From positions 243,240 to 307,239 of the forward strand of contig JAKFDE010000031.1 in assembly GCA_036676295.1 (NCBI GenBank): a stretch of 64,000 nt of DNA. The letters are read 5' to 3'. The position numbers and the translations under genes are program-made. Origin of the DNA: UBA4416 sp036676295 (lineage in GTDB: Bacteria; Bacteroidota; Bacteroidia; B-17B0; Aurantibacillaceae). Positions 56,520 to 64,000 of the stretch are shown here, one piece after another; within the stretch, counting starts at the first letter, position 1; each line of letters starts with the position of its first letter. The notes under the pieces were generated by a model, which was given only the letters and a program-made list of their open reading frames with translations, ran no database searches and was not told the DNA's origin.

Positions 56520-59324
56520 ATGTTTAAATTTCTCTTTTCCATACTTTTCACCACCGCTTTGCTTTCAGTTAAAGCACAATCTATTAGCGTGAGTGGAAAA
56601 TTGTTAGATGAAACCAAGCAACCGGCTATAGGAGCATCGGTTATATTATTAAATGCGATCGATTCCTCTTTAATTAAAGGTGTTGTGACAGATTTAGATG
56701 GAGCTTATAGCATTGATCAGGTGAATCCTGATAAAAATTACATTCTGAAAATCATTTCATTAGGTTATAAACCATTTTTTAAAAATCTATCGATCGCACA
56801 ACAATCGGTTAATTTGGGTACCATCAACTTAAAACAAAACTCTACCAATTTAAAAGAGGTAACCGTTGAAGCTAAACAAGCCTTAGCCACACAGCAAGGC
56901 GATACCACCAGTTTTAGTTCAGGTGCTTATAAAGTAAACAAAGACGCAACAGCCGAAGACCTGGTGACTAAAATGCCCGGAGTAACTGTTGTAGATGGTA
57001 AAGTACAAGCCCAGGGCGAAGATGTGAAACAAGTATTAGTAGATGGTAAGCCATTTTTTGGTGATGATGCCAGTGCCGTTTTAAAAAATTTGCCGGCCGA
57101 AGTCATTGATAAAGTACAGGTATTTGATAAAAAAAGTGATCAATCGTTATTTACAGGATTTGATGATGGTTCGGCACAAAAAACCATCAACATTGTAACC
57201 AAACAACAATTTAGAAACGGTGTATTTGGTAAAGTTTATGGTGCTTATGGCTATGAGGACAAATACAAAGGCGGTGTCACTACTAATATTTTTAAAGGGG
57301 ATAGACGTATTACCATCTTAGCACAATCCAATAATGTGAATGAACAAAACTTTTCATCAGAAGATCTGGTTGGCGTCATGAGCAGCAGTAGTGGTGGCGG
57401 ACGCGGTGGCAGAGGTGGAGGAAACAGAGGCGGTTCAAACTCCACTGATAACTTTATGGTAAATGCTCAAAATGGCATTAATACAACCTCTTCATTTGGA
57501 TTAAATTATGCAGACAAATGGAATAAAAAAACAGAAGTGAGTGCAAGTTACTTTTTTAACTGGACACAAAATAACTCCACCTCTACTCTATTGCAGCAAT
57601 ATATTTTAGGATCCAATAATGGCTTGATCTATAACGAGAGTAATACGTCCAAGAGCAACAATTATAATAACCGGATCAATTTTAAAATAGAAACTAAACT
57701 TGATTCGCAAAACACCATTACCATTCAACCTCGTTTAAGTTTTCAGAACAATGATGGCAGCAAAAATCTATTCGGCCAAAACACCAGAGGAGATGTGACA
57801 ATTAGCAATACAGAGAACAGATCTTCTTCCAATTTATTTGGATACAACATTTCAGTACCTGTTTTGTACCGACATGCGTTTGCCAAAAAAGGAAGAACTT
57901 TTTCGGTAAATGTAACACCAAGTTTAAATAAAAACTCAGGAGAAAGTTCTTTGTATACGTTAAACAATTACTACGATCTATTACTTTACGGAGACACCAT
58001 CGACCAACACTCTAATACATCCAAAAATAACAATGCTATCAGAGGAACGCTTTCATACACAGAACCTTTAACCAAAACAAGTTTTTTATTGGCAGATTAT
58101 ACGGCTAACTATACCGATAATTACTCTTCTAAAAAAACCTATAATAAAAACTACAGTGATGATAGCTTTACCGAACTTGATAGTAATTTAACCAATGTAT
58201 TTAGCAACACTTATCAAACACAAGCCGGAAGTTTGGGCTATCGTTATCAGAAAGAGAAAATTAATTTCTCTGTTAATGCGGCCTATCAATGGGCTTTATT
58301 AAGTAAACATCAAGAAATTCCGACTAATTATCGATTAAGTAAAACATTTGAATCCGTTTTACCATCAGCACATTTTCAATACAAGTTCTCTAAAAAAAAT
58401 AATTTGCGTATCTTTTACCGCAGTAGCAACAATGCACCAAGCATTGATCAATTGCAGGATGTTATCAATAATAGTAATTCATTACAATTAAGTACCGGTA
58501 ATCCTGATCTTAAACAAGATTTTCAACAAAATTTAAATGTGCGCTATTCCGGTGTTAATACAGAAAAAGCAACTTCGTTTTTCTTCCTGCTAAGTGGTAA
58601 CTACTCCAATAATTATATTGGCAACAGCACCTTAATTGCGAATCAGGATACGGTAGTTTATAACGATATTTTTTTAAGAAAAGGTTCTCAGATCATTCGC
58701 CCAACCAACATTAATGGTTACTACACCGTGCGCTCCTTTATCAATTACACACTTCCTTTATCAAAAATCAAAACCAATTTAAGTATCAATCTTTCGGGAA
58801 ACTACAACAATGTACCCGGCTTAATTAATAATGAAACCAACTATGCTAAAACAGCTACCGGCGGCTTAGGATTAGTGTTGAGTAGTAATATCAGTGAGAA
58901 ATTTGATTTTAGTATTTCATCAAATTCGGCTTACAGCAATATTACCAATACCTTACAACAAAATGCCGATAACATTTATTTTTCTCAAAACTCTCGTTTA
59001 AAAGTAACTGTGAACCCATGGAAAGGATTAGTTTTACAAAGTGAATTTGCCAATATGTACTATGGTGGCTTAAGTAGTGCTTACAACCAATCTATCTCTT
59101 TATGGAATGCCGCTATTGGATATAAATTCTTAAAAAGCAAACAAGCAGAATTACGATTAACGGTATATGATCTCTTGAATCAAAATAACAGTGTGCAACG
59201 AACAAACACGGATAGTTATATTCAGGATTCGCAGACCAATGCCTTGAACCGCTATTATATGTTGACATTTACTTATAATTTTAAAAAGTATTTCGAGAAA
59301 AAAGATACCGAGAAGGCAGAATAA
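56520..59324 (+). CDS. Large outer-membrane beta-barrel protein with CarboxypepD_reg-like N-terminus
   Basis: 934 residues: signal peptide (to 19), carboxypeptidase-regulatory-like domain (~20-110; SVSGKLLDETKQPAIGASVILLNAIDSSLIKGVVTDLDGAYSIDQV), plug-like domain (~125-235; AEDLVTKMPGVTVVDGKVQAQGEDVKQVLVDGKPFFGDDASAVLKNLPAEVIDKVQVFDKKSDQS), a Gly/Arg-rich loop (SSGGGRGGRGGGNRGG, ~290) and a 14-to-22-strand barrel (OMP_b-brl_3 type). Such proteins are TonB-linked transporters or adhesins; substrate unknown. Isolated gene. Confidence 0.88.
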   Translation: MFKFLFSILFTTALLSVKAQSISVSGKLLDETKQPAIGASVILLNAIDSSLIKGVVTDLDGAYSIDQVNPDKNYILKIISLGYKPFFKNLSIAQQSVNLGTINLKQNSTNLKEVTVEAKQALATQQGDTTSFSSGAYKVNKDATAEDLVTKMPGVTVVDGKVQAQGEDVKQVLVDGKPFFGDDASAVLKNLPAEVIDKVQVFDKKSDQSLFTGFDDGSAQKTINIVTKQQFRNGVFGKVYGAYGYEDKYKGGVTTNIFKGDRRITILAQSNNVNEQNFSSEDLVGVMSSSSGGGRGGRGGGNRGGSNSTDNFMVNAQNGINTTSSFGLNYADKWNKKTEVSASYFFNWTQNNSTSTLLQQYILGSNNGLIYNESNTSKSNNYNNRINFKIETKLDSQNTITIQPRLSFQNNDGSKNLFGQNTRGDVTISNTENRSSSNLFGYNISVPVLYRHAFAKKGRTFSVNVTPSLNKNSGESSLYTLNNYYDLLLYGDTIDQHSNTSKNNNAIRGTLSYTEPLTKTSFLLADYTANYTDNYSSKKTYNKNYSDDSFTELDSNLTNVFSNTYQTQAGSLGYRYQKEKINFSVNAAYQWALLSKHQEIPTNYRLSKTFESVLPSAHFQYKFSKKNNLRIFYRSSNNAPSIDQLQDVINNSNSLQLSTGNPDLKQDFQQNLNVRYSGVNTEKATSFFFLLSGNYSNNYIGNSTLIANQDTVVYNDIFLRKGSQIIRPTNINGYYTVRSFINYTLPLSKIKTNLSINLSGNYNNVPGLINNETNYAKTATGGLGLVLSSNISEKFDFSISSNSAYSNITNTLQQNADNIYFSQNSRLKVTVNPWKGLVLQSEFANMYYGGLSSAYNQSISLWNAAIGYKFLKSKQAELRLTVYDLLNQNNSVQRTNTDSYIQDSQTNALNRYYMLTFTYNFKKYFEKKDTEKAE

Positions 59325-59341
59325 TTTAAAAAAAGCAGCTA

Positions 59342-60208
59342 ATGAAAAAGTTTTTTCATTTTTTAATAGACACCAATATTTACATTTCGATTGCTGCAGT
59401 TTTTCTTACTATCGCAACACAAATACAATTAGGATTAAATCCTCAATGGCACCCTTATTTATTTATTATTTTCTTTGCTACATTATTTGAATACAACCTT
59501 CATCGGCTTATCACAGTTATTACCAACAAAGAAGCACTCGATTCGGACAAACACAATTGGGTGAAAGAAAATTTAGGCTGGTTTTATTTTTTGGTATTTA
59601 TGTCGGTTATAGGATTCATCGTCGCCATTTTATTAGCAAAACATGAAGTATTAATAGCTTTAACCCCCATAGCTATTATCACTATAGCTTATTCATTGCC
59701 AATTTTCAAAAACAAAAAAACGATTCTCAGATTAAGAGAAATTCCATTAATAAAAATATTTTTAATTTCAATAGTATGGTCAGCTGCCACCATATTATTA
59801 CCGATCATACAATCCGATATCAGATTTAACACAAGCGACATCCTTATTATGTTGATTGAACGTTTCTTTTTTATTTTAGCAATTACTATTCCTTTTGACA
59901 TTAGAGATATTGAAGCCGACAAAGAAGTCGGATTAAAAACGATTCCTTTAATGGTAGGAAAAAAAACCGCTTTACTTATCTCTTATGGAGCACTATTCGT
60001 GTTCATGACTATTGCCATATGGCACTACCGGGATTTCAAATTCATCGTGTTAGCGCTTGGGCTATCAGGTATCTCTACGTTTGTTTTTTTAAGTGCACAA
60101 AAAATAAAGGATCTACAAAAGTATCATTATGGAATTTTAGATGGAACGATGCTTTTGCAGGGGCTATTAATGTTCATCTTTTATTATCTTAATTTAATTT
60201 TGCAATAG
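59342..60208 (+). CDS. UbiA-like prenyltransferase family membrane protein
   Basis: 288 residues, about eight membrane helices. The second Asp-rich motif of UbiA enzymes is present (TIPFDIRDIEADKEVGLKTIPLMVGKKTA), but the first NDxxDxxxD is not; the matching loop is FEYNLHRLITVITNKEALDSDKHNWV. It may bind a prenyl substrate differently or be inactive. 17 bp after the outer-membrane gene. Common in Bacteroidota; function unknown. Confidence 0.75.
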   Translation: MKKFFHFLIDTNIYISIAAVFLTIATQIQLGLNPQWHPYLFIIFFATLFEYNLHRLITVITNKEALDSDKHNWVKENLGWFYFLVFMSVIGFIVAILLAKHEVLIALTPIAIITIAYSLPIFKNKKTILRLREIPLIKIFLISIVWSAATILLPIIQSDIRFNTSDILIMLIERFFFILAITIPFDIRDIEADKEVGLKTIPLMVGKKTALLISYGALFVFMTIAIWHYRDFKFIVLALGLSGISTFVFLSAQKIKDLQKYHYGILDGTMLLQGLLMFIFYYLNLILQ

Positions 60209-60251
60209 CCTCAAAGATCCACCACATTAAATATCATTTAAATATTAAAAC

Positions 60252-60815
60252 ATGGTAAAAAAACACATCAAACGCAATTACCGTAAAGTAAAATATGTGT
60301 TGTACAGAGAAACACTGATCGATACTAAAGAGCATCTGTTAACTTTTATTGGTGCCTTTTTAGGCATTGCTATTATTGGTTTTATCAGCAGTAAATATTT
60401 TGTAGCGCATGACACTTTATTTTTAATTGGTTCCTTTGGTGCTTCAGCTGTTTTAATTTATGGCGTTATAAATAGTCCTTTAGCCCAACCGCGTAATTTA
60501 ATTGGTGGTCATTTAATTTCTGCGATCATTGGTGTAACCATCCATAAATTACTCCCTAACGAGCTATGGCTTGCCTCTGCTTTAGCAGTTGCTTTATCTA
60601 TTGTAGCGATGCAAATGACCAAAACCTTACATCCTCCGGGAGGTGCCACAGCCCTGATCGCTAACATTGGCAGCGAAAAAATAAGAGCTTTGGGTTATCT
60701 ATATGTTATTTCTCCGGTATTAATTGGCGTATTGATCTTATTAGTAGTGGCCTTGATTTTTAACAACATTAGTAAAACAAGGCATTATCCATTGAGAAAT
60801 AAAAAAATTCTGTGA
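60252..60815 (+). CDS. HPP family membrane protein
   Basis: 187 residues with four membrane helices and the family motif TKTLHPPGGATALIANIGS (HPP followed by GGATA), preceded by SFGASAVLIYGVINSPLAQPRNLIGGHLISAIIGVTIHKLL. HPP proteins in cyanobacteria and plants transport nitrite; the role here is not shown. 43 bp after the UbiA-like gene in the same direction. Confidence 0.93.
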   Translation: MVKKHIKRNYRKVKYVLYRETLIDTKEHLLTFIGAFLGIAIIGFISSKYFVAHDTLFLIGSFGASAVLIYGVINSPLAQPRNLIGGHLISAIIGVTIHKLLPNELWLASALAVALSIVAMQMTKTLHPPGGATALIANIGSEKIRALGYLYVISPVLIGVLILLVVALIFNNISKTRHYPLRNKKIL

Positions 60816-60909
60816 CTTACTCATTCATAAAAGTGATTCACTAAATAAGAGAGTAATCAATAACTCCGGTATGAGTATTTAGTTTAATTTTAATCTAAAA
60901 TCTATTTTT

Positions 60910-63270
60910 ATGAAAAAAATTATACTCTCATTGGTCATGCTATTTGTTGTTAGCATGTGCTTTTCTCAAATTTCATTAACGGTTACAAGTACACCGGCTA
61001 GCTGCTTTGGTGCATCAAACGGCTTTGCTACGGTAAGTGCCAGCGGAGGTACGGGTCCATATAGTTACACCTGGACGCCAACAGGTTCTACTTCAGCAAC
61101 ACTTGCCCTTGTTTCCAGTGGTGTTTATACAGTTAATGTAGAAGATGCCATGGCCGGTACAGCTACGGCAACCGTTTTCATTTCACAACCAACTCAACTT
61201 TCAACAACCTCAGGCACGGTAATTTCAGCATCGTGTTTTGGAATGTGTAATGGAATAGCTAACGTGATGGTTACTGGCGGCACCAGTCCTTATAACTATT
61301 TATGGAATTCTACTCCTACTCAAACAACTCAAACAGTCAATAATTTATGTGCAGGAGTTTATTCCGTACAAGTAACAGATGCTAATAATTGTGTCAGCGT
61401 TACAAATGTTTCAATTTCTCAACCTCCACAATTAAATGTTTTTGCCTCTTCTAATAATGCCAGTTGTGGCGGCACTTGCGATGGTTCTATTTTCACTCAA
61501 GCTAGTGGTGGAACACCGGCTTATTCCTACTCTTGGAGCCCGGGTGGTTTTTTTGGACCTGTAGCTAACGGCCTTTGTCCTGGCATGTATACGGTTAATG
61601 TGGTAGATGCAAATGGTTGTATGGCAACTACAACTGCGGTTGTAAATAGTACCGGTACCGGAAGTTTAAGCGGTGTCACTCCAACATTAACTGCTTATAA
61701 TGAATCTTGTTATTTAGCGGGTGATGGTGCATTGGATCTGGAATTAGGAGGTTCTAACCCCGGACCATTTACATATCAATGGAACACAGGAGCAACGACA
61801 CAAGACTTAACAAACGTATCAACCAATTATTACACCGTGCTGATCTTTGATGCCAGTATGAATTGCATGTCTGTATCAGATACTGTGATGTATGATGGTA
61901 CCAATTGCGGAACCATTACCGGAAATTTATATTTAGATATGAATTCAGATTGCATCAAAAATTCAGGTGATCTGAGTTTTTCAAATGCCATCGTTATAGC
62001 TAATCCGGGCAATCGTTATGCATATCCTGATGCGCAAGGTAATTATGCGTTTAATAGTGTTCCTTATGGTACTTATAGTGTAACAACAAGTAATTACGCT
62101 ACGTTCATTAGTTCAACTTGCAGCAGCACTTTAGTTACATCAACTAGTAGTACTACGCCAAACTCCATCAGTAATGATTTTGCTTTTGAATCCACATCCC
62201 CAACACAACCTGATATGCAAGTGTATGGATACAGTAACGGCATTGTTCCCGGTTTTGTTTGTCATGCGTATTATTATTTAAATAATTTATCGCCCTTTAA
62301 TGGTTCAGGGATTTTTAAAGCAACTTTACCTTCGGCGATGATGGCTGGTTTTGTGAGTGCAACACCATCTTATACCTTAAGTGGTGATACCATTCTATGG
62401 AATTTCACTAATGTTAGTTACAATAGCTACACACAGTTTTATGTTAATTTTACGGTGCCTGTAAATACTCCATTGGGCAGCACCTTTACCACATGCATGT
62501 GGGCTAATACAACGGTGACTGATCTGAATCCTGCTAATAATACATCTTGTTATAGTCGTATGGTAACCGGATCTTTTGACCCTAACGACAAAAGTGTGAG
62601 CCCGACCGGAACTGGACCAAATGGAAATATCATGGTAAGCGAAACTGAATTAACGTATTTAATTCGTTTTCAAAATACTGGTAACGGACCTGCAGTAAAT
62701 ATCGTTGTAAAAGATAGCATCTCTTCAAACCTGGATATCTCTACTTTCCAAATGTTGAATGCCAGCCATGCTTATGCGGTTGATATTTTACCGGGCAATG
62801 TATTGCGTTGGAAATTTGATAATATCATGTTAATCGATAGTAATGCTAATGAGCCTGCCAGTCATGGTTATATTCAATACCGTATCAAACGTAATGCGAT
62901 CAATACGATCGGGACTCAAATCAAAAATACCGCTTACATTTATTTTGATTTCAACGATCCTGTAATCACTAATACAACGCTGAATACCCTTGCTGCTCCA
63001 ACAAGCATCATGGATATTTCTAAAAATGAAAGTGATTGGTTAGTGTATCCAAACCCAAGTAACGGAACGTTATATTTAATTAATAACACAAACGCTCAAG
63101 AAGAAAGCCAGATACAAATTGTAAATGCGATGGGACAAACAGTATATACTGAAACTATTAGCAGCAATCGTAAAACCATTGATTTGAGCAAATTAAATAA
63201 TGGTGTTTATTTTGTGAAGATCAGTTCGGATACACACAATAGTGTGAAACGAATTGTATTGAGTAAGTAG
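60910..63270 (+). CDS. T9SS type A surface protein with SprB repeats
   Basis: 786 residues. Signal peptide to ~20. Three clear SprB-like repeats (TPASCFGASNGFATVSASGGTGPYSYTW; ISASCFGMCNGIANVMVTGGTSPYNYLW; NNASCGGTCDGSIFTQASGGTPAYSYSW) and a weaker fourth (ESCYLAGDGALDLELGGSNPGPFTYQW). Then a ~330-residue repeat-domain (SDB/DUF11-type; GNGPAVNIVVKDSISSNLD) and a sorting domain (WLVYPNPSNGTLYLINNTN ... GVYFVKISSDTHNSVKRIVLSK). Related to gliding adhesin SprB but much smaller. Own terminator at 63391. Confidence 0.92.
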   Translation: MKKIILSLVMLFVVSMCFSQISLTVTSTPASCFGASNGFATVSASGGTGPYSYTWTPTGSTSATLALVSSGVYTVNVEDAMAGTATATVFISQPTQLSTTSGTVISASCFGMCNGIANVMVTGGTSPYNYLWNSTPTQTTQTVNNLCAGVYSVQVTDANNCVSVTNVSISQPPQLNVFASSNNASCGGTCDGSIFTQASGGTPAYSYSWSPGGFFGPVANGLCPGMYTVNVVDANGCMATTTAVVNSTGTGSLSGVTPTLTAYNESCYLAGDGALDLELGGSNPGPFTYQWNTGATTQDLTNVSTNYYTVLIFDASMNCMSVSDTVMYDGTNCGTITGNLYLDMNSDCIKNSGDLSFSNAIVIANPGNRYAYPDAQGNYAFNSVPYGTYSVTTSNYATFISSTCSSTLVTSTSSTTPNSISNDFAFESTSPTQPDMQVYGYSNGIVPGFVCHAYYYLNNLSPFNGSGIFKATLPSAMMAGFVSATPSYTLSGDTILWNFTNVSYNSYTQFYVNFTVPVNTPLGSTFTTCMWANTTVTDLNPANNTSCYSRMVTGSFDPNDKSVSPTGTGPNGNIMVSETELTYLIRFQNTGNGPAVNIVVKDSISSNLDISTFQMLNASHAYAVDILPGNVLRWKFDNIMLIDSNANEPASHGYIQYRIKRNAINTIGTQIKNTAYIYFDFNDPVITNTTLNTLAAPTSIMDISKNESDWLVYPNPSNGTLYLINNTNAQEESQIQIVNAMGQTVYTETISSNRKTIDLSKLNNGVYFVKISSDTHNSVKRIVLSK

Positions 63271-63279
63271 TGCGATTAT

Positions 63280-63360
63280 GCTTCTCGACTTCGCTCGAAG
63301 AGACAAATATCGGTGGTAAGGAGGTCACTGAGTTTATCGAAGTGCTCTCGAAGCCACAGT
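63280..63360. repeat. Dispersed repeat units after the SprB-like gene
   Basis: TTCTCGACTTCGCTCGAAGA (about 63282-63301) and GGTCACTGAGTTTATCGAAG (about 63323-63342, reverse complement close to CTTCGACAAGCTCAGTGACC) match the units at 2492, 11985 and in rho. Confidence 0.6.
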
Positions 63361-63365
63361 AGCAG

Positions 63366-63818
63366 CTAATAAATATTAATAATAACATAAGAGACACCGT
63401 TAAATAAGACGGTGTCTTTTTGTTTTTTACCATTTAAGGCAATGGCTAAGGGTGATTTATTAGAGATCACAAAAACGGTTTGATCATCCACTTGTAATTT
63501 TCCAATGCTTGCTGCAATTAAAAAGAATCCTTTATCCGTTTCTATTAAGCTTCCCAATACCACACTGTCCGACTGTATGCTGCCATCTATCCTTTCAAAA
63601 TCTGCCAACTGGGTTTCTGCTTCCTGCAATTGCTTCCCTAATTTCTCCTGTTCCAATTGCATCATGGCTCTTGCCGTTTCATGCTTATCACCGGCGGTGC
63701 TTTTGGTTTCGGAATTACCCGCTTCGGTGACTTCCCGCAAGGCAGATTTTAGTTCATTGAGTTTATGATCTAAATGTAGTTTACAGGATTTTATGATTTG
63801 TTCTTTCAATTGAAGCAT
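63366..63818 (-). CDS. GreA/GreB-like coiled-coil protein
   Basis: 150 residues. The N-terminal ~85 form a long coiled coil with the GreA-like line STAGDKHETARAMMQLEQEKLGKQLQEAETQLADFE; the C-terminal part (VISNKSPLAIALNGKKQKDTVLFNGVSYVIINIY) matches the FKBP-like end of Gre factors (SPLGxALxGKKxGD). Database entries for close relatives are often labelled 3-oxoacyl-ACP synthase, which the sequence does not support. The acidic tip residues of GreA (two D/E at the hairpin) are uncertain. May bind RNA polymerase secondary channel. Confidence 0.7.
   Translation of the reverse strand: MLQLKEQIIKSCKLHLDHKLNELKSALREVTEAGNSETKSTAGDKHETARAMMQLEQEKLGKQLQEAETQLADFERIDGSIQSDSVVLGSLIETDKGFFLIAASIGKLQVDDQTVFVISNKSPLAIALNGKKQKDTVLFNGVSYVIINIY
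63391..63427 (+). terminator. Intrinsic terminator inside the 3' end of the Gre-like gene
   Basis: AGACACCGT-N8-ACGGTGTCT followed by TTTTTGTTTTTT on the + strand; it ends the SprB-type gene although it lies within the coding end of the convergent gene. Confidence 0.8.
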
Positions 63819-63880
63819 TTACAAATATATCTGTTTTGTCTTTTCGACACAGTTCAAAAGTGTTGTATTTTCTTTTCTAC

Positions 63881-63910
63881 TTCCTTTTCTTTCTTGATAA
63901 AGAAAAGGAA
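63881..63910. repeat. 12-bp perfect inverted repeat near the right end
   Basis: TTCCTTTTCTTT and AAAGAAAAGGAA around CTTGAT. The flank to 64000 has no confident ORF. Confidence 0.55.
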
Positions 63911-64000
63911 CAAAAGAAATCAAGCCAAAAATATGCTCAGCCCGCCTCACGGAATTCTACGGATTTCACGTTCCGCTTCGCTACACTAAATCCTTGAATT

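Noticed and set aside
63366..63818. 3-oxoacyl-ACP synthase
   Set aside because: 150 residues, no ketosynthase Cys-His-His site; Gre-like features instead.

Overview
The window comes from a member of the Bacteroidota, most likely an uncultured Flavobacteriales- or Sphingobacteriales-like bacterium. The evidence is five proteins with type IX secretion (T9SS) C-terminal signals (four type A, one type B/CHU_C), a Rho with a long disordered insert, a short SSB, -7 boxes of the TAnnTTTG type, a TonB-type outer-membrane receptor and a CarboxypepD_reg/beta-barrel outer-membrane protein, and low GC throughout. No ribosomal RNA operon, prophage, CRISPR array or transposase gene is visible.

Layout. 0-6.4 kb: tamB (5' part, runs off the left edge) divergent from tsaD, then pth, rho, a DUF4199 membrane protein and a repeat-rich gap. 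6-11.4 kb: an accessory block of small genes on the minus strand (VOC, two DUF1801, OmpA-like, pentapeptide repeat, PhyH-type dioxygenase, RusA-like nuclease) with one integron attC-like junction and a decayed second one. 11.6-20.2 kb: ssb, small secreted and membrane proteins, GNAT, and an operon of two TPR/SpoIIE phosphatases flanking an S1/P1-like nuclease/phospholipase. 20.3-21.6 kb: citrate synthase. 21.8-29.6 kb: a TPP-riboswitch-led thiamine operon, thiS-LOG-thiC-thiE2-thiD-thiE-thiG-[GxxExxY]-thiH-thiF. 29.6-30.3 kb: tRNA-Arg and tRNA-Met plus two broken tRNA-Met copies and a GIY-YIG nuclease. 30.4-37.2 kb: dapD, a glycosyltransferase and two large T9SS surface proteins. 37.8-50 kb: mostly housekeeping genes (frr, thyA, birA, rsfS, ftsH, a CNT nucleoside transporter, Usp) and small secreted proteins. 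50-54.4 kb: a cobalamin-riboswitch operon with a BtuB-like receptor, a DUF4465 T9SS protein and a BtuG-like YncE lipoprotein. 54.4-64 kb: a 2OG oxygenase, a glycosyltransferase, a large outer-membrane barrel, a UbiA-like and an HPP membrane protein, a SprB-repeat T9SS protein and a Gre-like coiled-coil protein.

How the parts work together. The thiamine and B12 loci are each switched by their end product through a riboswitch. The B12 locus appears to combine surface capture (lipoprotein and T9SS-exported protein) with TonB-dependent import. The core information-processing genes (tsaD, pth, rho, ssb, frr, rsfS, ftsH) are scattered single genes.

The most unusual signals are small mobile-looking units. 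(1) A GxxExxY gene is enclosed end to end by about 43-bp terminal inverted repeats inside the thiamine operon. (2) A GIY-YIG nuclease gene ends inside a broken tRNA-Met, and it and a second broken tRNA-Met carry a 16-bp palindrome at the same anticodon-arm position. (3) Gene cassettes are joined by attC-like sites with no integrase in view. (4) A dispersed Bacteroidota repeat lies in intergenic hairpins and also, twice, in frame inside rho.
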